Positions 22,352-33,409 of a stretch of 64,000 nt of DNA are shown piece after piece. The stretch covers positions 53,010,905-53,074,904 of the forward strand of contig CM023540.1 of NCBI GenBank assembly GCA_013350335.1, written 5' to 3'. The DNA comes from Chimonanthus salicifolius. Its lineage: Eukaryota > Streptophyta > Magnoliopsida > Laurales > Calycanthaceae. The notes under the pieces are model-generated. The model saw only the letters and a list, made by a program, of their open reading frames with translations, was not told where the DNA came from and ran no database searches. The position numbers and the translations under genes were made by a program. The stretch's first letter is position 1. Each line of letters begins with the position of its first letter.

Positions 22352-25300
22352 TGTAGTGACCAAGCCCTTAAACTTGGTTTTTAAATTAAACAGTGATTGA
22401 TTAAACACGTGGGGATGTGCCTAACTTGTGCGGGAGGGTGTTGGGAACCTCCCAATGGGACCCAGAGAACCAGTTGGAACCTGGGAAATTCTTTCATGTA
22501 ATTTTTTAGTACTCGAGCCTTTCTCAAGGGCTCGAGCTAAGGGGCTCGAGTTAGGGAGCAAAAATGTTTACAGAAGGAAAAAAAAATCAACTCTCGGGTC
22601 CAAGTACTCAAACCAGAGCTCGAGTCCTTGAAGCTCAAGGATTCCTTCAAGCCCTCGAGGGTGACAATTCTGTAGAAAAAATAAAACTGTGTATTACTCA
22701 TAAAGGTCTATTACATATATATAGCCTCTAGCCGACGCTAGGGCTATCTTAATTAAACTCAACTTCTGATCTAATAATCCAAACTTAGAAACCTAAATAC
22801 ATATTAAATCTAATATATTCAACATTCCCCCTTAAAATCAAGTGGTTCAACACTTTGAGTTTATAATTACTGAACAAAAATAAATAAATTAATAACTATA
22901 TAAGCCAAGTGTCGACTGACGCCATCTAGTGGAGCGGAAACAAATCAATGGTGAAGACGTGCTGATGAAGCCAAAATTGAACCAATGTTCCACGTGTGCT
23001 GCAAGTTATAAAACCAATACTGAACTTACTCCAACTCTCCCTCCTTCCATGTGCGTCCTAAAGAAAAAGGCCTAAAGTTACTTGCAAAATCAATGTCAAT
23101 GCCGATGTCAATGCCAAGAACCAATACCAATGCCGCCAATACTAATGCCACTTCCAATTCCAAAGAACAAATTGTCAAAGTGCGAAAAGGTTGCGAATTC
23201 CAAAGAAAACAAGAAACCAAATCCTCCAAACTTTGGCTGCAAATGGAGGAGACAAAGTGCCATACGGCTGCAATGGGTACCAAAGAAAACAAATCTGCCT
23301 GAAAAGATAGAGAGACAACGGCAGATGCAAAACTGGACTACAAAGGGGCTGGCTCAAAGTCCAGTGACAAGAGGGAAAACAAAGGCAAATCAATCAAAGG
23401 AGAGAATGCAAATCAAGATCGATTGAAATTGGAGAAGAAGAAAAAGACCAAGAGAAACAAAAGGAAGAACCAAGTGCATTCTCATAAACTGATCAAAAAT
23501 TATTATTTTTTCCAGGCGGAAGCAAACGGATACCAACCAAAACAAAGTGGCAAAAGCAGGCAATACAATACAGCATCAAACGGACAATAGGTTGTAGGGC
23601 ATGGGTTTTTCTAGTAGAAGCATTATGTGTCTCATCATCAATTGTTTTCAACTCTGAATCATAGAAAGGGTTAAACATGCAATGCAGGCAACTACATGTG
23701 GCAATAGGAGTGAACAAAACATATTTGACGCCCAAGAGGAGCCAAGTAAGAGTGGGTTGTCCATCACCCCCATCTTGTGATAATGACCTCGGTGAGGTAG
23801 AGACAGCAGCAAAAACGGTCCAGCCGGCGAGAGAGCAGAAACAACAAACACCAGATGCAGAAGGCCGACCAAATCTAAAGCGAGAAAATCGACGTATATC
23901 AAGGAGATGAGGCCAGCTACAAAATGGTGTGCGATCGAAGAGGAGAAGGGTGCAAGGACGACATAGAGTCAGATCTGCAGGGATGTTGCAAAGGCGAAGA
24001 AGCTGAACCGGGGATAGCGAGGTGTTGCAAACATGGGAGAGGCTCAATTGGTGTTGATATCACCACTATAGCAAAGGGGTAGTGCAGAATTGATTATTCT
24101 CCCTGTGTTGCAAGGCGCGTTCATGTCCAACACCAACAGGGTGGGCTAAGGAGCAGAGGGTTACAAACAGTTCAATAGAGGCATGATGGATGTGATTCAG
24201 GCAGCCCAAAAGTTTCCATGGCAGGGTTGGCAACAGCGGTTCCATATCGGAAGGGAGAAAGATATCTGCAATGCAAACTGAGGTGGAAGGCAAGAGCAGC
24301 GACAAAGGCTAAGAATGAATCTGGAACAAAATTGGTGGTCGATTGCAAAACTACCTGCAGATCTGAAGAGGAAGACAAAGGCGAGAGTGCAAATCTCGGA
24401 CAAATAGATCTGGGTGCAGTCGAATGTTAAGTGCTAGGCAGTGGGCGATGAACAGAGAAGAGGCGAAGGTGACGTACGGATCTGGGGCTGCAAGAGAGGG
24501 CGAATGACAGGAATAATAGAGGTGAAACAGAGGGTAGCAAAGCAACTGAACAGTACCGGATTAGATATGAAGAAAGAAACGTCGAAAATGAGAGGAGATC
24601 TGGCGGCTGATCTGCTTCAATAATGAAGAGGGTTTCAAAGAGGAATAAAGCAAAGGGGCGTCTACGAGATGAGAGGCTGCAGAGAGGAATAACAGATCAG
24701 GACTGGTGTCGAAGGTCTGGACAGATTGCTAGAGGACGGAGATTTGTGCAAAAGGGTACTGCTTGCCGAACTGATGCAAATCTGATGCAAAAACGCTAAA
24801 ACGAACACCAGATCTGAGATTTCTCAGATCCAGCCGGAAGCAAGATGAAGAAAGTTGCAGATCTGGAAAAATCGCAGGCCCATCACGATGGTGAATCAGA
24901 GAGGCACCAGGGCGTCTCAGATTTGGTGAGACTGCAATGTGCAAAACCAAAAACAGAGATGAACTCAAACTTCTCAGCCAATGACGTTCAAACAAGTTGG
25001 GGCTTTTTTTTTTTAGTGATGCAAATCTTCAAAGGAGTGGGATGGCAAAATCATGTGCCCCCTCCCTCTACCAGGCGTGTCTGCCATGGCAGAGGGAGAG
25101 AAGATGAACAGGGATTTTCTTTCTCTCTAAATGAAACTTAGGATCGAATAGGTTGATACCATGTAGAAAAAATAAAACTGTGTATTACTCATAAAGGTCA
25201 ATTACATATATATAGTCTCTAGCCGACCCTAGGGCTATCTTAATCAAACTCAACTTCTAATATAATAATCTAAACTTAGAACCCTAAATACATACTAAAT

Positions 25301-27556
25301 CTAATATATTCAACAAATTCGACTAAGTATAAGTAACCTTGAGTTTGGGATTTTTGGCTCATTTCTCCTCCTTTGGGCCAAAGACCTCAGACCCTTCCCA
25401 GGTGAGAGAGAGACAGAGGTAATCTTCCTCCTCCCTGAATCCTGTCATGCATTCTTTGTATTGGAGTACTCCTTCCTCAAGCCTTCCTCTTTTTGGGTCT
25501 TTGCATCTTAAGGTAATCTTCTACCCCTTACCACTCAAATCCTTGTAAGTTGATGTGTTTCCTTTAATTTAAATAGAGTGGATTTTTTGGGATAGATTTT
25601 GGGTATTTCACGGAGGAGTTTGAATGTAGTATTGGAGATTTGGGAGATTGCATGGATGAGTTTGGTCCAAAGAAGGGTTAGTTGATGGTGTAAAATAATG
25701 AAAACTTGGAGAAATTGGGGGGTTTCATCCCAAAAGTATATCGGAGCCAAACTTTGTGTGAGAATGTTATCTATGCATTGAAAATTGGAGATTTGCTTTG
25801 ATTAGGGTTTCAATGCCCTGAGTAAACTATAGAAATTAGGGGTGGATGGATCAATGGTTGGTTATGCTTGACCTTTTGAAATGTGGACTTATAATTGGGG
25901 TAACTTGGACCTAATCCCCTGGTTGCATGGGGTTTGGCTACCCAATTGGGGGTTTACCTTTGTAATTTAGTTAGAGGTTTGGTGATGAAAGGTGAGGATT
26001 TCTACCCTAGTACATGTATAGGGCACCGAACACTTAAATGGTGAATCCCATCGGGTAAGTTGTGGTTGTTTGTGAATGTGCAGTGCTTAATCCTCCTGAC
26101 TCAAGTGAGCATCAACCCATGGATAACCTAGAAGTATGCTAGTGCCTCAAGGTGAGTAGAACTTCACACCATAGTAGTATTGTTTCGTGGAATAGCACGT
26201 TCATGAATGAAAATGGATGTATGATTGTATATTAGTAGTTATACATCGAGAAATGATGAATGTTGTCTGTTTGATTGGTGAATGCGATGGGGTAGAATGA
26301 ATGTGTAGACCGGGGCTTGGCTCGCAAACTCATGAAATTATGAGGGGCTAAACCATTGTAAGTAAAGACAAGTCAGGATATAATTGCCCCAATGATGAGA
26401 ATTGATTTACTCCGAGTTGGGTGTGATGGGTGAAAAACATGTGGAATGGTTTGTATTGGAATTTATAGAATTTGTCATTTAGTATGGTAATGTGTACTCC
26501 ATTATGAATAATATTGATGTTGATTTGTGGTATGATAACCATGTTTATATGTTTGAGTAGATTGTGATGTTGTAAGATGCTCACATGTAAAATTTTGATG
26601 ATATGAGAGTGCATGGTTTTAATGCGAGCAATTGTATATGTTTGACATATCCATGTTAAACATCAGTAATGGGGATAGACGGGACTAGTGTGTTCGTGGG
26701 TCCCAGTTGTATGTACACCTTGTTGTTTGTGATGGAGTACGCATACGAAGTTGCACCAGGCATGTAGACTAAGTCGTGTTGGACACGCAGTCTAAGTTGT
26801 GTCATGATGTGGATGGCTATGCAGACTAAGTCGTTCTGAGTGCGCAGACTAAGTCTCACTGAGCACGAAGACTAAGCAATGCTAACCTGCAGGTTGTGTC
26901 CTGGTGTGTTGTGTTCGATGTTACCATGCGGAGTGATTGGGAGTGATGCACTTCATATCATTTATTCCATCTTGCATTGCATAGGTACGATTATTCCTTT
27001 TATAAATTGTGTATGAACTCAGTGTGTATTAAGTTCCTATGCTTCTCACTGGGCATGGTATGCTCCCACCCTCATAGCTTCAATAACCGACTAGGAGCTG
27101 GCTACGACAGGACTTAGTTATGGCCCATGTTTTGTATTTTGATTGTTTTTTTTTCACATGCGAGATTATTTGTAATGTAATTAAGGAGTTTCATATCTGT
27201 GTTGTTTTATTTAATGGACTTTGTTTGAAAACAATTAAACCTTGAAACGTTTGTGGTATGGAGAATTGTAGTAATGTTGATTGCCAATATAGCGTAGGGA
27301 GTAAGTTGTGGGTTGTTAAGTGTGATAAGAACAATTAATTTTGGTTCTTTGATTGTTTATTTGACCAGGGAAAAATCCCTATAGGGTCTAGTTTACAGGG
27401 GAGACTACCAAAATTTCAGAAGGGTCATTCGGAGCTTGATGGGTCTTGGACCTTTAAGGTTTTTCTTAGGAATCTGTCTTTCCCCCGTGCGATCTAAGTT
27501 GCTTGTGTTATGTGTAAAAAAAATTGGTAACGTGTCTCGAGGGTCGAGCCGTGACA
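22352..27556. mobile_element. Solo LTR B, inserted in the minisatellite of LTR A
   Basis: TGTAGTGACCAAG...GAGCCGTGACA, flanked by TCCTA (22347-22351) and CCCTA (27557-27561), a TSD with one transition. Without the nested element and its TSD it is about 2.55 kb. It contains several CTCGAG words (22500-22660) and a short repeat of GCAGACTAAGTC, five copies at about 26763-26875. No coding region. Confidence 0.78.
22671..25315 (-). mobile_element. Non-autonomous LTR retrotransposon C (2.6 kb, no gag-pol)
   Basis: Two 154-bp LTRs (22671-22824 and 25162-25315; TGTTGAATATA...TTTTTTCTACA on the minus strand) differ at about 9 positions. A perfect TSD, AATTC, flanks it at 22666-22670 and 25316-25320. 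The PBS (TGGTATCAACC) lies at 25151-25161 and the polypurine tract (TTTTAAGGGGGAA) at 22825-22837. The 2.3-kb interior shows no gag, protease, integrase, RT or RNase H motif; its open frames are short and overlap on both strands. It must have relied on proteins from another element. Confidence 0.9.
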
Positions 27557-29360
27557 CCCTATGCGTGTTACGTCCCTACATGCACTTCTACGCATAGTAC
27601 ATATTCAAACGAGATACGTGTCACGATGACAACATGTGTCCTTCTACGTTTCTCTCTACTTCGGTTGGCGTGTCACGATGTCAGAGCATGCCCTTCTACA
27701 TATCCTCGACTATGGGTCATCACAATTTAGTGCCTCTTTTCCTCCTAATCATATCACACAACAACTCCACACATTTCACCTCACTACACACACTTCTCCA
27801 CCCATGAACATATTTTCGCAAGCAAGTGTATTTAATAACATCACACTTCTACATATCAAGGCATGAATATTCTCAACAATAAATGTGCAATGCAAGCATA
27901 TCCTCACATGTATCATGTCTACAATTACATTTCATGTCACATCCATTCCCAAACTAACACATGCATTTCCTACATTGCAAACTTCATTCATAGCATGCTA
28001 CATAAATTTTCTCAAGGAAGCTCATAAACCATTCACCTAATTCACAAACAACTCATTTCATTAAGCTCTGACAACTCATTAAACACTCACATGTTAATCA
28101 TACTGCACAGGAATTTAAAGAATGAGACCAAGTGGACTTTTTCCCCTCACCTAGCGGCACTAAGGCGAACTCGGATCTCCCATGGGTCAATGAATGTCCG
28201 CGCCGAGAGGGTGAGGTGGTGTTTAACAATACAAACACAAAGAGAAAACAATCATGAGTCTCAATTTAGGGGAATTGGGCTCCAATCTCACACTAGGGGT
28301 AAAACCCTAAACTTTTCCCCCAATTTTAAGCACTCTAAGTATATAATGGATCTCATCAAAGGCTATGCTCCCAACCATTTGGGTAGCATCAAGTTCTAAC
28401 CCACATTCGTTTTAGGGAAGCCTCCATTTTCCCATTTTGTCATTTGACTTAGGATTTTCAACCCAAACTCAAAGTCAAGCACCAAACATAAAGGTTTAGC
28501 CCCAAATTTACCCAATCAAGAGCAAAATCCAAAATTTTCCATACCTACAAGTGAAGCCCAACCTTTTCCTAAATTTTGATTGCTACAAACCCAAAACCCA
28601 TTTGGGGGTGGCTCCACTACATGCAAGGACCCAAATCATAGGTTCCACACTTAATCCTCTCCCCCAAAAATCAATTTCCCCCAAATTCAAGCAATAAGAT
28701 CCTCCCTACTGTCATCATCTCATCTCCAATCAAATCCGAAGAAACTAAATCAAAATCCTTAGGCAAGGAGATGAAGATTACTTCAGAGGGAGAGAAATCC
28801 AAGCAAGGGCGGGGTTGCTCCAATGAGAAAAACCAAGGAGGAGGACTTGATGGATAGAAAAAATCAATCCTCCCACGTGCAATGGGAAAAAAAAGGGAAG
28901 AAATTAAGGAAGAATGGGTCTTCTCTCGGTGGGGAAAGAGGAGAAATTAGTTAGGCTTTGTTAGGAGTGAAATGGGTTGAAATATTAAGTCATTTTTGTG
29001 CATTCTCGTACCCTCGAGGCCATTCTCAAGCCCTAGAGTTTGAGCCCTCGAGCTGGACCTTCGAGTTCCTAAGGTGCCATTTGGCAATTTTGCACCTCTT
29101 CACTAAATGACCATAACATGAGCTACAGAACTCAAAATTTGACATTCTTATACTTTTTGAAAAATTATTTGTCGGATATATCTAACAGAACAAATCTCAT
29201 ACAATTTGGAGTTTATTTCATACCTCAAATGGGTCCCATAAGTCAGACTTACTGTAAAATCTCCCAATTTTATGGTCAACTTGGTCCACTAGGTGCCAGG
29301 TGTCACTTCCACCCATTTTCTACGAGAATTTTCAATAATTTGGTGGGTCGAGTCGTTACA
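27557..29360. other. Right part of solo LTR A
   Basis: Non-coding LTR sequence: resumed minisatellite unit at 27562, C/T-rich text with many CACA words (27730-28100), a block near 28120-28250 beginning AATGAGACCAAG, and the terminus CGAGTCGTTACA at 29360. Confidence 0.7.
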
Positions 29361-29365
29361 ATGCT

Positions 29366-30032
29366 GATATGAATCCTTAAAACTCTTGTTCAACAAGGTC
29401 GATCTCTTGTTAAGGGCGTCTGCCACTTTGTTTTGAACTTCGGATTTATGTTGTACTACAAATGTAAAAACTTGTAGAAAATAAACCCACTTAGCATGTC
29501 TGGCGTTGAGCTTGTGTTGCCCGTTAATATACCTCAGTGCTTGATTATCTGAATTAATCATAAAGGGTTGATGAAGAAGATAATGGCTTTGTAGAATTTC
29601 ATACAATTTTAAGTTGTATATAGAATACTTCTTTTGAGCTTCTCTCAACTTTTCACTATAGAATGCCACTAGTTGTTGTTCTTGTCTAAGCACTACTCTT
29701 ACGCCAACGTGAGATGCATCACAATTAACTATGAATTGTTTGGTGAAATTTGAAATGGCTAGAACTAGAGCTTCGATCAACTTATGCTTGATAGTGTTGA
29801 ATCTCTTTTCTGTAGCTGTCGTCCACTGGAACTCCCCATTTTTCAAGTAATCTGTCAAAGGAGCTATAATCATGCTGAAGTTCTCGACGAACCAAGCCAA
29901 TCCATGAAATCCCTGCACCTCATGTACATTCTTTGGTGTCGGCCAGCTGCGCACTTCTTCCAGTTTTGCCTCGTCTACCTTGATTCCACTTGCACTCACC
30001 ATATATCCTAAGAATATAACCTCGTTAGTCAT
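29366..30032 (-). pseudogene. Gypsy RT C-terminus and RNase H (host element)
   Basis: Reading leftward from 30032: FLGYMVSASGIKVDEAKLEEV (RT thumb), then RNase H with NCDASHVGVRVVLRQ (first catalytic Asp), VAFYSEKLREAQKKYS (Glu-containing in intact members) and the ALNKRSTLL end. This stretch is one open frame of about 220 residues. The open frame continues leftward past 29361, but those last residues come from solo LTR A, not from the Gypsy protein. Confidence 0.9.
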
Positions 30033-30440
30033 AAAGGTGCATTTTTTTATTTACGTACAATTTTTTTTTTTTTAAGGTTTCAAAAACTTGGCGAAGGTGC
30101 ACGATGTGCTTTCTCGGCTCGACTGTAGATAAGAATATCGTCAAAGTAGACCACGACGAATTTACCAATAAAAGGCTTGAGTACCTAGTTCATAACCCGC
30201 ATAAAGGTGCTCGGAGCATTGGAGAGTCCAAATGGCATGACAAACCATTCATACAACCATTCTCGGGTTTTGAATGGATCCTAAACTGATGGTACTTAGC
30301 CTGCAAGTCAACTTTGGAGAATATAACTGCCCCTCTTAACATATTCAACATAACAATAACGAATGGTAATTTTGTTGATAGCCCTACTATCAACACACGT
30401 TTGCCAACTGTCGTCTTTCTTTGGAGGCAATAGTGTTGGC
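30033..30440 (-). pseudogene. Gypsy reverse transcriptase core (host element)
   Basis: RT palm with [17 protein letters not shown], the catalytic YFDD at 30137-30148, and [15 protein letters not shown] stop follows RVMN, and a T-rich slip occurs near 30060. The part begins next to TRIM 1 at [16 protein letters not shown]; the N-terminal side continues at 31098. Confidence 0.88.
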
Positions 30441-31092
30441 TGTGATACCCCATACCTTGAAGGGTGCTATGTATGATAGGTAGCATGGGAAGAAAGAATC
30501 TTTCTAGTGACGGCGTGGGAATGTCCCATACCTCCCAGTGAGGAGAGTTCTGCATGGTATATAAGAAGGAACACTCCTCCTTCTAGTAAAAGGCCTGTTG
30601 GGGTGTGTGAATGGGCGCATGCTCCTTAGCAAAATTGTGAGGGCCCATTTAGCCCTAAAGTGGACAATACTGTGATAGTGGGACGGGTAGTTATACATGT
30701 TATTAGAGCACGGTTCCACTTCTAGACCAAGTGGTGGGTATGTTACCACAGTCACAAAGGCGTGAAAAGGTCACATTTTGTGATGCATGGCTTGTGATTG
30801 TGGTAGAGTCGGGGATGACTCTAGTTTAATGGGGATTGTGATACCCCCACTCATTTTAAGGGTTCTATGTGTGAGAGGCGGCATGGGAAGAGAAAATCTT
30901 GCTAGTAAGGGCATCAAAATGTTCCAAACAGCCCGGTGAGGAGAGTTGTGCATGGTATATAAGAAGGAACACTCTTCCTTCTAGCACATGGCCTTTTGGG
31001 GTGTGTGTGTGGGCGCACGCTCCGAAACAAAGCGGTGACGACCCATTTAGGCCCAAAGTGGACAATATTTGCTAGCGGGACGGGTCGTTACA
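30441..31092 (+). mobile_element. TRIM element 1 in Gypsy RT
   Basis: A 652-bp element with two LTRs (30441-30697 and 30837-31092, TGTGATACCCC...GTTACA) and a 139-bp interior. The interior starts with a PBS-like TGTTATTAGAGC and ends with a G-rich TTTAATGGGGAT tract. Flanks TTGGC and CTGGC make a TSD with one transition. The LTR has a TATATAAG box. It cods for nothing. It interrupts the RT between the CPMP and LLPPKKD positions. Confidence 0.88.
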
Positions 31093-31097
31093 CTGGC

Positions 31098-31440
31098 ATA
31101 GGACATGAGCTCAAACTTTCTCGGATAAACCCTCTATCTATCAATTCATGTACCTATTTATCCAACTCTGCACTCTCTGTGGGGCTCATTTTGTAAGAGA
31201 CTATTCGGTAGAGACGATCCTGGGATGAGGTCAATACAGTGTTGTACGTCTCTCACGGGTGGTAACCCTACCAGTAGTTCCTTTGGGAACACATCTGTGA
31301 ACTGTTGCATAACAGGCTGCAAAAGTGGATGGATGGATGGTTCAGTAAATTCCACCTCTCTTGCTACTAGTGAAAATATTTCTCTTTTCTCAGTCTTTTA
31401 CATTTCTGAAAAGGTGAATTGGTTAACATCTGTGTTCTTC
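31098..31440 (-). pseudogene. Gypsy RT N-terminus (host element)
   Basis: Reads PVMQQFTDVFPKELLVGLPP, then RDVQHCIDLIPGSSLPN, KMSPTESAELDKQV-like and DRGFIRESLSSCPMP, the standard entry into a Gypsy RT. A frame change occurs near 31190. It is bounded by TRIM 1 and TRIM 2. Confidence 0.85.
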
Positions 31441-31445
31441 GGTCG

Positions 31446-32376
31446 TATAACGACCCATCTCCCCTAGCACAATATTGTCCGCTTTGGGCTCAAAAAAACC
31501 TGCATGGCTTTGCATTGGGCCCAAGCCTCATTCTCATGCCAAAAACTCATTGTGCTAAGTGGAGGGGTGCTCCCTCTTATATTCCTTCATATTTTCCAGT
31601 TCCTTAGTGATGTGGGACTTTTCTCCTCCCACACACACATGTCTAGGTGTTGTCTCTATCTCTCTTTCAACGCACTAGGCTTGGGGTGTCACAATCTACC
31701 TCTCATAAGATCAGAGACGTCTTCAAATCGGCCACATCACACAGGCAGAGAGCCCATAAAAATAGAGGGTTGAACCATTCGATGATACCATTTGTAACGA
31801 CCGTCTCCCCTAGCACAAAATTGTTCGCTTTGGGCTCAAAATAACTTGTGATATCCTGACCCATGAGCCAGAAGCCAGGCCCTAGAGAGGCTGATCCAAG
31901 TGAAACTGGACCCTGTAGGTCAAATCAGCAGTGTGGGCTGGTCGGATCCGACAAGCCCAGCAAGTGGGAGTGCATGTGGGAATTTTGGAGAGTCCCACAT
32001 TGGAAGTTGAGGACTTCCGAATGGGGTTTATAAGTAGTTGCCCCTCCTTAACTCATGAGATGAGTTTTGGGCCTACTGAGTTCGGCTAGGCCCAAAGGCA
32101 AAACCGTGAGGGCTCATTTTTGGGCCCAGAGCGGACAATTTCTCATTGAGTTGGACCCTAAACCCTGTTCATGGGTCGGGTCGTTACATAACCCATGGCT
32201 TTGTATTGGGACTAAGCCTAATTCTCAAGCCCAAAACACGTTGTGCTAGTTGGAGGGGTGGTCCTTCTTATATTCCCTCATATTTTCCAGTTCTTGGGCG
32301 ATGTGGGACTTTTCTCCTCCCACACACACACGCCCAGGTGCTCTCTCTTTCAATGCATTGGGCCTGGGGCGTCACA
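31446..32376 (-). mobile_element. TRIM element 2, itself interrupted
   Basis: LTRs 31446-31693 (248 bp) and 31793-32376 (about 240 bp without its insert), interior 31694-31792. On the minus strand the PBS reads ATGGTATCATCGA next to the right LTR. Flanks are GGTCG and AGTTG, which match if two transitions are allowed, so the TSD is only probable. The right LTR is broken by the insert at 31847-32188. Confidence 0.82.
31847..32188 (+). mobile_element. Solo TRIM-type LTR nested in TRIM 2
   Basis: 342 bp, TGTGATATCCTGACCC...GGGTCGTTACA, flanked by TAACT and TAACC (one transition). It has a TATAAG box and the GAGCGGACAATT word in plus orientation. The TRIM 2 LTR continues on both sides of it. Confidence 0.82.
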
Positions 32377-32524
32377 AGTTGGACTTTTTCCAAGTCCCTC
32401 AAGGGTCCTAAGATGTGCTTAGTGCCATCTTTAAAGAATGTGTAAACATTCTTTCGGCCATAGTGTTGGGTATTTTTGTCATAGTGCTAGGGTCTGCGTG
32501 AAAGTAAATTACATGCATCCATTG

Positions 32525-32778
32525 GGACTATGTCATCCAACCATCATTCTAATATTTTTCCCTACTTTAAAAAAAACTAGATATCTCTTTTCTACTGCGA
32601 CTTCTCCCCCTTTCTTCATCCATGACATTTGGTAGGGTTTAGGATGTTTTTGGGTTTTCAATTTCTGTTTGTCTACAAATTCCACTGATACCACATTATT
32701 GCAACTCCCACTGGTAATAGTAAGATGACATACCTTACCAACAATGGTGTAGCGCGAATGGAAGATGTTGAATAGAAG
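32525..32778 (-). pseudogene. Gypsy protease (host element)
   Basis: Minus-strand frame with FHSRYTIVGKVCHLTITSGSCNNVVS, the aspartic protease of plant Gypsy elements. The catalytic Asp position reads Thr. The downstream text is KLKTQKHPKPYQ..W. It is bounded on the right by TRIM 3. 32377-32524 has no clear domain; it is probably the protease-RT spacer. Confidence 0.78.
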
Positions 32779-32783
32779 CCAGT

Positions 32784-33404
32784 TGTAATACCTCACGCCC
32801 CAGAGAGGAGTTGGTTGTGAAGGACATTGAAGGGAGAGAAAAATTCACTAGGATGGATGGCACAATTTGTGCCACATGGCTGGTGAGGGAGAATTCCTCT
32901 GGTATATAAGTTGGATACTTCCCTCATTCTAGCACAAGGCCTTTTAGGAGCAACCTTGGTTTACTCCCTAAAAACAAAGTTGTACGGGCCCTTTATGGGC
33001 CTAAAGCGGACAATATTGTGCTCGTTGATCGGGGTGTTACAAATAGTATCATAGAACGGTTTAACTCTCTATCGGGGTATGGGCGTGTCGTGTGAACCCT
33101 GCGTTATGGGCCGAGCTGAGGGAGGCTCTAGCTTTAAGGGGGGTGGATTGTAATGCCCCGCCTTAGAGAGAGGCTTGTTGTGAGGGGTGTTGAAGGGAGA
33201 GAAAAATTCGCCAGGATGGATGTCGTAATTTGTCCCACATTGCCAGTGAGAGGAGAATTCCTGTAGTATATAAGTTGGATACTTCCCTCCTTCTAGCACA
33301 AGACATTTTGGGAGCAACCTTGAGTTTGCTCGCTAGAAACAAAGCCGTGTGTGCCCCTTTGACCCAAAGCAGATAATATTGTGTTGGAGTGTTGAGGTGT
33401 TACA
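32784..33404 (+). mobile_element. TRIM element 3 between Gypsy protease and gag
   Basis: 621 bp with LTRs 32784-33041 (258 bp) and 33149-33404 (256 bp) and a 107-bp interior. A perfect TSD, CCAGT, flanks it at 32779-32783 and 33405-33409. The PBS-like TAGTATCATAGAAC follows the left LTR, and the polypurine tract AAGGGGGGTGGA precedes the right. The LTRs hold TATATAAGTTGG and GCGGACAATATTGTG. No coding capacity. Confidence 0.92.
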
Positions 33405-33409
33405 CCAGT

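Larger units (their letters stand above)
20842..29360. mobile_element. Solo LTR A inserted in the Gypsy element (contains nested elements)
   Basis: Runs from TGTCACAGCCCG to GAGTCGTTACA with a perfect 5-bp TSD, ATGCT, at 20837-20841 and 29361-29365. Removing it puts the Gypsy RNase H and integrase regions next to each other, which supports both borders. After subtracting nested inserts (21930-22204 and 22352-27556) its own sequence is about 3.0 kb. No gag or pol lies in it, so it is read as a solo LTR of a long-LTR Gypsy family. It contains a 71-bp minisatellite. Segments 20842-21574 and 27620-29360 are otherwise non-coding. Confidence 0.82.

Noticed and set aside
22037..22384. Open frames with repeated CNHFYA/PLLSGYN text
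   Set aside because: Translation of the 71-bp minisatellite and TRIM LTR.
23026..24047. Possible genes inside element C
   Set aside because: Frames on both strands overlap, no domain, no splice pattern; the region is the interior of a non-autonomous LTR element.
29289..29365. C-terminal extension of the Gypsy RNase H frame
   Set aside because: These codons belong to the end of solo LTR A and the TSD; the host protein resumes at 20841.
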